A program made the translations under genes and the position numbers. From Treponema sp. (GTDB lineage Bacteria; Spirochaetota; Spirochaetia; Treponematales; Breznakiellaceae): a stretch of DNA of 5,071 nt. The first letter of the stretch is position 1; every line of letters begins with the position of its first letter. This document shows, piece by piece, positions 1 to 5,071 of the stretch. Below the pieces are notes generated by a model. The model had not been told where the DNA came from. It ran no database searches and saw only the letters and a list, made by a program, of their open reading frames with translations. The stretch spans positions 1 through 5,071 of the forward strand of contig WQWD01000202.1 of NCBI GenBank assembly GCA_009785545.1, written 5' to 3'.

Positions 1-585
1 GATTTACCTCCCGGTTATTCAATTGAATTTGATCCTGAAGCCATTAAACAAAGTGAACGTTTATCAGCAACCGTACTTTCACTTATTATGGCAATTGTTT
101 TTTGTTATATGATAATTGCGTCTATAAACGAATCTTTTACAATTCCGCTATTGGTTCTTTCCGCAATACCGCCGTCTTTGGCCATTCCCGCTATTTGGCT
201 GGTATTGAGCGGCAGCTTTTACAATTTTATTATTGCCTGTGCGTTTATCGCAGTAAGCGGCATGACAGTTAACGCATCGGTTCTTTGCACGGATAGTATT
301 CGTTCAAGAATCCGAACAGAAAGCGACAAAACTGTTTTAAATATTTATTTGGCTCTTCGCAGAAAAATGCCGGCTTTGCTCGCCACTACCGGAACAACAA
401 TAATTGGAGCAATTCCGTTTCTTTTTTTGACAGAAGGGGCAAACACACTTATAAGGACTTTGTCATTGGTAAGCGCTTTGGGGATTGCCTGCTCATTGTT
501 GTTTTCAATTACAATAATTCCATCACTTTTATTTTTGTCAAAAAATTCTTTTTCATTTTTTACACAAAATACCATTCACGCTTGA
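1..585 (+). CDS. RND-family efflux transporter permease, C-terminal fragment (5' end outside window)
   Basis: This is the last 194 codons of an inner-membrane, proton-driven RND exporter of the AcrB/HAE1 type. Members usually have about 1,000 residues and 12 membrane helices. The frame is open from base 1, so ATG 88 is an internal Met (codon 30), not the start. Residues 1-10 match the LPPGY-S-IE-type sequence that precedes TM8 in AcrB. Hydrophobic segments at about 22-42, 46-69, 73-98, 123-143 and 152-179 fit TM8-TM12. Other family marks are ESF then IP at 44-49, a TM10 Gly-x-x-x-Asn (G87-N91) ending in D98, a Pro after a basic patch (R120-P124), G136/P139 in TM11, and EGA at 145-147. Where AcrB has Lys940 this protein has Asn91, as many HAE1/HME relatives do, but the next residues are Ala-Ser instead of the usual Asn-Ala. 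The tail after TM12 is short. The substrate cannot be told from this part. It ends at TGA 583-585, 31 bases before the next gene. Family assignment is firm; the subfamily is not. Confidence 0.93.
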   Translation, partial: DLPPGYSIEFDPEAIKQSERLSATVLSLIMAIVFCYMIIASINESFTIPLLVLSAIPPSLAIPAIWLVLSGSFYNFIIACAFIAVSGMTVNASVLCTDSIRSRIRTESDKTVLNIYLALRRKMPALLATTGTTIIGAIPFLFLTEGANTLIRTLSLVSALGIACSLLFSITIIPSLLFLSKNSFSFFTQNTIHA

Positions 586-591
586 GCGTGA
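576..591 (+). other. Small inverted repeat across the stop codon of the RND gene
   Basis: TCACGC (576-581) and GCGTGA (586-591) are perfect reverse complements, separated by the four-base loop TTGA. This gives a 6-bp hairpin whose loop contains the first part of the stop codon. The bases after it (TTAAAACAAAAA) are A-rich and have no T-run, so it does not look like an intrinsic terminator on the + strand. It is short enough to be chance. If real, it could affect mRNA processing or translation coupling between the two genes. Confidence 0.3.
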
Positions 592-606
592 TTAAAACAA
601 AAATTT

Positions 607-610
607 GGAG
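607..610 (+). promoter_or_regulatory. Ribosome binding site of the giant exported-protein gene
   Basis: GGAG lies six bases upstream of ATG 617, which is good Shine-Dalgarno spacing. It selects ATG 617 over the in-frame TTG at 614, which would be only three bases away. The match of a good site with a codon run that reads as a signal peptide makes this start secure. Confidence 0.85.
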
Positions 611-616
611 AATTTG

Positions 617-703
617 ATGAAACTGTATTTTATAAACAAAACAATCACCGTATTTTTAACATTGATTTTATTTTGGGGACTATTTCCGCCAATTTTATTT
701 GCT
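617..703 (+). other. Signal peptide of the giant protein (residues 1-29)
   Basis: The N-terminus starts with MKLYFINK, which carries two lysines, followed by a hydrophobic core (about residues 10-23: Ile, Val, Phe, Leu, Trp). A Pro-Pro pair at 24-25 and Leu-Phe-Ala at 27-29 come next. Cleavage after Ala29 would leave a mature protein beginning Gln-Asn-Phe. Leu at -3 is less usual than Ala or Val but is tolerated in some bacteria. There is no Cys near the site, so it is a signal peptidase I rather than a lipoprotein type. An uncleaved N-terminal anchor is the alternative. Confidence 0.85.
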
Positions 704-3700
704 CAAAACTTTTCCGATTTTTCGTCTGGAGAAATCAGAGGGTTTAACAGAACTGTATTTGACAATCACTTTAGCAGAGCGGGCAGAGAAATAAACCCTG
801 ATCGCTGGTTTTCCGAAGCCAGATTGGGTATTACTCTTGCGATTAACGCCTGGGAGTTAATTGCCATTTCATTATACGACGATCCTGTGCACAGAGAAGA
901 TGCAAAAAAACAATTGGTAAACTGGAGCAATGAAGAGCTGGAAAAACGTTTTTCTCAATGGCTGATAGAGCACTTTTTTGGTGAAGCCGTTGAAAAAGCC
1001 ATTATGAATTTATCGCAAATGCTGGAGAATACACAGCTCAATTTTTCATGGCATTTAGATGATGACGGCAACATTCTTTTTGATGACAAAACCGGCGATC
1101 CAAAGGTTATACGCCCGGATGAAGAGGGCAGAGAGTTTTCTCAGGATTTGTTAAGTTGGCGTAACGAAACGGAAAATATCATCGCAAACGCCAATGTATC
1201 GTTTAACAATCTTTTATTACATCTATACCCTGAACTTTTAATATACATTCCGCTTGAATTACGTGAATCAATCGGCAATATAATCAATGAATCTTCATCA
1301 TTAATGAGCAGTATAACCAAGATGGAATTCGAAAATATTGCCGCAAGAGAAGAGCGTATTTTCACAAGCCGCCGGACAAGAGATATTTGGAGCCTTAGGA
1401 AAAAAAGCGATGATGAAGCCGCAAGATTATTTACAGAACGTTTAATTGGGGAAACTCAAGCCAATATAAAAAACGGCATTGAAGATTTGAACGTCAGACT
1501 GGAACAAGCTGCTGCCGGCACTGGAGATCTCGCTCTGTTAGGTGAAGAATGGCTGCGTTTGTATAAAGAACAATTTGAAAGAGGATTAAAAGCATGGGAA
1601 GACGCCGAAGAAAGATTTTTTATCAGGCGAATTGAATGGGAGCAGGATTCGATCAGACTATTTTCCGAAGGCGAAGAAATTTGGGTTTCGGCATTTAAAC
1701 AATTTGAAGAACAACGACAACAATGGGAATTAAGCGCAAAAGAATTATTCGAAGCCGGTATGATATTGTTTCAAAATATTTCCGAAGATTTTCATAAAAA
1801 AATGGATGACGCAAGAAGAGAATTTGAACTGAACATGGCAATGCGAATTGGAGAGGGAACAACCAGAGTAAAAGCATTGATCGATATGTATCTTCTCTGT
1901 TCATCTGCGGCAATATCATCGTTGGAAAATTTGAAGTATTGGCAAAGTCAATATAGTGATGAAATAAAAGATATAAGCGATACGGATTTTTTTGAATGGA
2001 TTGAATTGGAATTACTTAATATAAATCAGGAAATAGAAAACAGGCAAAGTAATACTCCTATGAATTATTTGTTATTCAAATTAGAAATACTTCATAGAAT
2101 CCAAAATTCTTATGAAATGCATAAATCATATTTGGAAAGAGCCGTTGAAATACGCGGCATAATTCTTGAAAATTATGCATCGCTTCTTGGCGAAGGAACT
2201 TTAAAAGATATTTTGTCTCCCGATGTATCAAGTGAAGATTTCTATCTGGATGAATATCAAATTGCGCTAATAAGGGCGCAAGCTCTTATCTTGTACTGGG
2301 AACGAAAAGTTGCTGTCGCTGAAGCTGTAAATGAATACGCCGCTGAACTCGGCGCCGGAAGAATGACAGAAGCGGAAAGCAGGCGTGCGTGGGAAGAAGC
2401 AAGGAACGCATATCTTTTATCATTGGCTATTTACGAAGAAGAATTAAACAAACTCAATTCAATTGGCGGCGATCTTCAGAAACAGCTTGAAATACTGAAT
2501 AATTTGGCGCAAACAATGCAGAAAGAAGAAGAAAAACTAAATCAGTTACATTCCGAATATACTGCACTTGTAATGATCTCCGTAATTAATCGTGAAGAAT
2601 ATTTTTTATACTTATTTAAGTCGAGATTCGATGATCTGGTTACGTTATATAAATCGATACAAATTTCCGGGCACAATTCAAAATATTATGCGGAACTTAA
2701 TTACGCTATGAAATGGGAAATTCTGGAACGAAGAGAATCAGCGGAGAAATTATTAGATTTACTTATAAATGGAGATAATAACGAAATGTTATCTCTTTTT
2801 GCTTTGGAGGAACAAGTTTTTAATGATTTAGCTTCAGAAGTCGAATTAAAAACCCGGCTGGCGATAATAAATCTGTTAAGTTCTTATGACGAACCTTTTA
2901 GCGGAGCAGATTGGTATTCCAAAGCAAAAGGAATTATTTTATCTGATGAAGAAAAAACAGCTCTTGTCGGAAACAACCTAAACACACAGCTTTTTACAGA
3001 TTATTTAAACAGTTTGGAAATTCTTCTTATAAAACGCCTTGAATATGAATTGGATGCGCTCATAAACTTTTTGGTACAAAAAGATGATTCTAATTCTGAT
3101 TTTGCCTTGTTGTTTTTAGCCGACAAAGAAAATGCGTTGTTTATATATGAAGTTTTGACTGCCTTAAAAAATCGAATAGAACAAGGGAAACAGTATTATG
3201 TTGATGATTACGGAGAAAATCTAATATTAGAATATTTTCTTTCAGGGTTTTCATTTTTTGAAAGAGACGATTTCTTTCTTCTCCAATATTTTGATGATTA
3301 TCATTTTAATATGAGCTTGCTGAAAATATTCAATGAGTATTCAATTTACAGTTATTTTATTCAGGAAGAACTCTGGTTACAGACTCTTTTGGCGTTGGAG
3401 AATTTGCTAAACGAATACGATTTAACTGTATCAGGCAATTTACTTCCCGATATACAAATTCTCGCTGGAGCAATATTCGCCAAACCCGGAGATTTTTTGT
3501 TAAATTCGGTTCAATTTATCAGGGATTTTTATAATAGCTTTCAAATGAAACCTCAGTGGATCACTGAAGAAATTCTTGTTTGGAAAAACGCATTTTTTGA
3601 ATACATTGCAGCTTATGCATTATTTTATAACATAACACCAGACAAAAATATTTCGGCTTTAGAGTCTGAACAAGAAGAATTATACAATGCTTATGATTCA

Positions 3701-5071
3701 CTTGCAGATCAGGTTAGTTCTTTGTATTTTATATGCAATATTGCATCAGAAAATATTAATAATTCTTTGATGAAAATATTAAACGAACTGGAATTATTGC
3801 ACTATATGCTGATTGTTACAGAAATATGGGAAAATTTGCACCAAACTTCGTTGACAGGTGAAAAACATTGGCGGCAATATTTATCGTCTGAAATGTTATC
3901 AGACAATAATTCTTTGTTTTCTACGGTTTCATCATGGATAGAAAGTGTATTAGCAGACGCTTTGTTTAAAGCAGAATACTATACAAACAAATTAAATGAT
4001 TTTGCGGCAATTTATTCCCAAAAAGAACTTTCAGAAATAAACGGAGAGGCCTATTATTATTTTTATAAATATTTGGATGAATCTTCCATAAACAACTTCC
4101 ATTTTAACGTTTTGCAATTCCAATACAGCGAATTTGCCAAAGCTGTCGAATCGTATGAATTATCAAAAATGTCATCTGACGAAATAAATGCCCTTATTGC
4201 AGCCAAAGAACTGGAGTTAAAAGCACAAGAAGAAATATATAATGCGATTAAAAATAAATATTTGCATGAAGCGGATATTTTTATTCATATCGGCTCTCTT
4301 TATGATGAACAATACGTTAACTTAAATAACGCATACAGATATACAGATCAAAAACGATTTGAATATGAAAAACAAGATGCTATTCAAAGATGGGCAAGTA
4401 CGGCATATTTGGATGGAGATTCGTTTAATTCGGAATATTACAAAACAAAATTGTTGAGGGCGGAAATTGTTTTTAATGTGCTTTCAGATCTTTACAATGA
4501 TGAGGCAAGACGCTCTTTTGATAATCTCGAGCACGCTGCCCTATATTCAGCGTATGAACAAAGTTTTATCAGAAAACTAAAAATAATGAACGCAATTGAA
4601 ACGTTAGGCTCGGAAAGCGCACAGGAATACGCTAATAATCAAAATCTTTTTGTGAATTATCAAAATGCACTAAATCAACTTGGGGATTTTCGTTATGATT
4701 ATTCCAATTATTTTTTACCTGAATCAAGAGAGGATTGGACAATATTCAATATTGTAACAGTTAAAAATGGACGCCTTGTTTTTTCGAGAGACGGCTCTAT
4801 GACAATCACAGGGGTTGATTCATCAGAGGCAAAAAATGCCGCTGATTTTTTTAACAATAAAATCACTTCAGGCAATGAATTATTTGAAATAAGCCTGTTT
4901 GATGAAGCCCGAAGAGGGTTAGCTCAAAGAATGTCTGGTTATTTTTCAGATTCGGAAAAATTCAATCAATGGAGTCTGGCAAGAGATTATTTGTTATATT
5001 CGTTAATAAATGCTAACAGAGATTTAAATTTTTTAAGAAATTATTATTCGGGATTAGAAGGGTTAAACAGA
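617..5071 (+). CDS. Giant exported alpha-helical protein of unknown function (3' end outside window)
   Basis: Reading from ATG 617 gives 1,485 codons with no stop up to the last base, so the full protein is longer. I do not recognise a named family. Residues 1-29 form a signal peptide, so the mature protein should be periplasmic or outer-membrane/surface located; no lipobox Cys is present. An acidic turn-rich stretch (D148-D150, G151, D156-D157, D161) interrupts the helical N-terminal part. Residues 309-394 hold a Trp/Phe heptad region. Residues about 592-651 look like a coiled coil, with L620, L627, M634, L641 and Y648 seven apart. The rest is rich in Glu, Asp, Asn, Leu, Ile, Tyr and Phe and poor in Gly and Pro, as in stacked helices, until a beta-like patch at 1374-1399; helix-like sequence then resumes to the edge. 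Cys occurs only at 428 and 1040. There is no nucleotide-binding, protease or transmembrane motif beyond the signal peptide. It lies 31 bases behind an RND pump gene, probably in one operon. A structural or scaffold role in the envelope is a guess. The gene is certain; its function is unknown. Confidence 0.95.
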   Translation, partial: MKLYFINKTITVFLTLILFWGLFPPILFAQNFSDFSSGEIRGFNRTVFDNHFSRAGREINPDRWFSEARLGITLAINAWELIAISLYDDPVHREDAKKQLVNWSNEELEKRFSQWLIEHFFGEAVEKAIMNLSQMLENTQLNFSWHLDDDGNILFDDKTGDPKVIRPDEEGREFSQDLLSWRNETENIIANANVSFNNLLLHLYPELLIYIPLELRESIGNIINESSSLMSSITKMEFENIAAREERIFTSRRTRDIWSLRKKSDDEAARLFTERLIGETQANIKNGIEDLNVRLEQAAAGTGDLALLGEEWLRLYKEQFERGLKAWEDAEERFFIRRIEWEQDSIRLFSEGEEIWVSAFKQFEEQRQQWELSAKELFEAGMILFQNISEDFHKKMDDARREFELNMAMRIGEGTTRVKALIDMYLLCSSAAISSLENLKYWQSQYSDEIKDISDTDFFEWIELELLNINQEIENRQSNTPMNYLLFKLEILHRIQNSYEMHKSYLERAVEIRGIILENYASLLGEGTLKDILSPDVSSEDFYLDEYQIALIRAQALILYWERKVAVAEAVNEYAAELGAGRMTEAESRRAWEEARNAYLLSLAIYEEELNKLNSIGGDLQKQLEILNNLAQTMQKEEEKLNQLHSEYTALVMISVINREEYFLYLFKSRFDDLVTLYKSIQISGHNSKYYAELNYAMKWEILERRESAEKLLDLLINGDNNEMLSLFALEEQVFNDLASEVELKTRLAIINLLSSYDEPFSGADWYSKAKGIILSDEEKTALVGNNLNTQLFTDYLNSLEILLIKRLEYELDALINFLVQKDDSNSDFALLFLADKENALFIYEVLTALKNRIEQGKQYYVDDYGENLILEYFLSGFSFFERDDFFLLQYFDDYHFNMSLLKIFNEYSIYSYFIQEELWLQTLLALENLLNEYDLTVSGNLLPDIQILAGAIFAKPGDFLLNSVQFIRDFYNSFQMKPQWITEEILVWKNAFFEYIAAYALFYNITPDKNISALESEQEELYNAYDSLADQVSSLYFICNIASENINNSLMKILNELELLHYMLIVTEIWENLHQTSLTGEKHWRQYLSSEMLSDNNSLFSTVSSWIESVLADALFKAEYYTNKLNDFAAIYSQKELSEINGEAYYYFYKYLDESSINNFHFNVLQFQYSEFAKAVESYELSKMSSDEINALIAAKELELKAQEEIYNAIKNKYLHEADIFIHIGSLYDEQYVNLNNAYRYTDQKRFEYEKQDAIQRWASTAYLDGDSFNSEYYKTKLLRAEIVFNVLSDLYNDEARRSFDNLEHAALYSAYEQSFIRKLKIMNAIETLGSESAQEYANNQNLFVNYQNALNQLGDFRYDYSNYFLPESREDWTIFNIVTVKNGRLVFSRDGSMTITGVDSSEAKNAADFFNNKITSGNELFEISLFDEARRGLAQRMSGYFSDSEKFNQWSLARDYLLYSLINANRDLNFLRNYYSGLEGLNR
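1541..1798 (+). repeat. Two degenerate 43-residue units forming an aromatic heptad region (residues 309-394)
   Basis: Two consecutive 43-residue units, 309-351 and 352-394, both begin Gly-Glu-Glu. They align at W312/W356 (44 apart), F320/F363, W327/W370 and F334-F335/F378. Within and across them, aromatic residues fall every seven or eight positions: W312, F320, W327, F334, W341, F349, W356, F363, W370, F378, F385, F392. The intervening residues are mostly Glu, Gln, Lys and Arg. This is the pattern of a long amphipathic helix with an aromatic stripe, probably a coiled coil or helical bundle. The protein repeat is visible by eye; DNA identity between the units is low, so any duplication is old. 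Confidence 0.6.
2390..2569 (+). other. Predicted coiled-coil segment of the giant protein (residues 592-651)
   Basis: From W592 the sequence is charged and helix-favouring (WEEARNAYL, then Glu/Leu-rich). A Gly-Gly at 617-618 may break it into two helices. After that, L620, L627, M634, L641 and Y648 are seven apart, with further Leu at 624, 630, 644 and 651, and Glu/Lys/Gln in between. The pattern resembles a leucine-type coiled coil, unlike the Trp/Phe pattern upstream. The boundaries are approximate and made by eye. Confidence 0.55.
4736..4813 (+). other. Beta-like patch within the giant protein (residues 1374-1399)
   Basis: After more than a thousand residues of mostly helix-favouring sequence, residues 1374-1399 switch to alternating hydrophobic and polar residues. 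There are Val/Ile/Thr-rich strands around 1376-1382, 1386-1390 and 1394-1398, separated by Asn-Gly (1384-1385) and Asp-Gly (1392-1393) turns. This looks like a three-strand hairpin or the edge of a small domain. Helix-like sequence resumes after about 1402. Its function is unknown; it may mark a domain boundary. Confidence 0.4.

Noticed and set aside
88..90. ATG 88 as a start of a short 165-residue membrane protein
   Set aside because: The same frame is open upstream to base 1 and that part matches the RND sequence before TM8, so this is an internal Met.
422..428. Runs of seven T (here, and also in the long gene near 1988 and 4850) as phase-variation tracts
   Set aside because: Seven-base runs are common in DNA this AT-rich. 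They encode ordinary Phe codons and all frames are intact.
535..570. Possible promoter for the giant gene: TTGTCA (535-540) with TACACA or CAAAAT downstream
   Set aside because: The spacings (20 and 24 bases) and the -10 matches are poor, and such AT-rich matches are expected by chance here.
345..575. Open frame on the - strand, 76 codons
   Set aside because: It lies fully opposite the RND coding frame, which has clear family motifs. No separate ribosome site or recognisable product was seen.
576..600. Intrinsic terminator between the two genes
   Set aside because: The hairpin has only 6 bp and is followed by A-rich sequence, with no T-run.
1141..1365. Open frame on the - strand, 74 codons
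   Set aside because: It is a shadow of the long + strand gene, with no independent support.
1695..1919. Open frame on the - strand, 74 codons, partly hydrophobic
   Set aside because: The hydrophobic look comes from reading Glu/Lys-rich coiled-coil codons backwards (GAA becomes TTC, AAA becomes TTT). It lies inside the long gene.
1..5071. CRISPR array, tRNA, rRNA, insertion sequence or attachment site
   Set aside because: Coding sequence fills almost the whole window. I saw no regularly spaced direct repeats, no tRNA-like fold and no transposase or terminal inverted repeats.

Overview
The window holds two genes, both on the + strand and both cut by the window edges. Nothing credible lies on the - strand. 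The DNA is AT-rich by eye, with many AGA, TTA, AAA and GAA codons.

Bases 1-585 are the last 194 codons of an RND-superfamily efflux transporter. They cover the end of the last periplasmic loop and transmembrane helices 8-12. After a 31-base gap containing a clear ribosome binding site (607-610), a very long reading frame starts at ATG 617. It runs without a stop to the last base, giving 1,485 codons so far.

The second gene encodes a Sec-exported, mostly alpha-helical protein of unknown function. It has an N-terminal signal peptide (residues 1-29), a small acidic turn-rich insert near residue 148, and a notable Trp/Phe heptad stretch at residues 312-392. A more ordinary leucine-type coiled coil follows around 592-651, then a long Asp/Glu/Asn/Tyr-rich helical body. 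A short beta-like patch lies near 1374-1399. Only two cysteines were found. No enzyme motif or named domain could be recognised.

The close spacing, shared strand and lack of a convincing terminator suggest that the two genes are co-transcribed. A link between the exported helical protein and the pump or cell envelope is therefore possible, but this is inference from position only. The organism is a Gram-negative-type bacterium, since RND pumps of this kind span a periplasm. The AT-rich composition, and a giant exported helical protein without an obvious domain next to an RND pump, remind me of host-associated spirochaetes of the Treponema type. That is an impression, not a demonstrated assignment; Bacteroidota or another AT-rich diderm lineage cannot be excluded.
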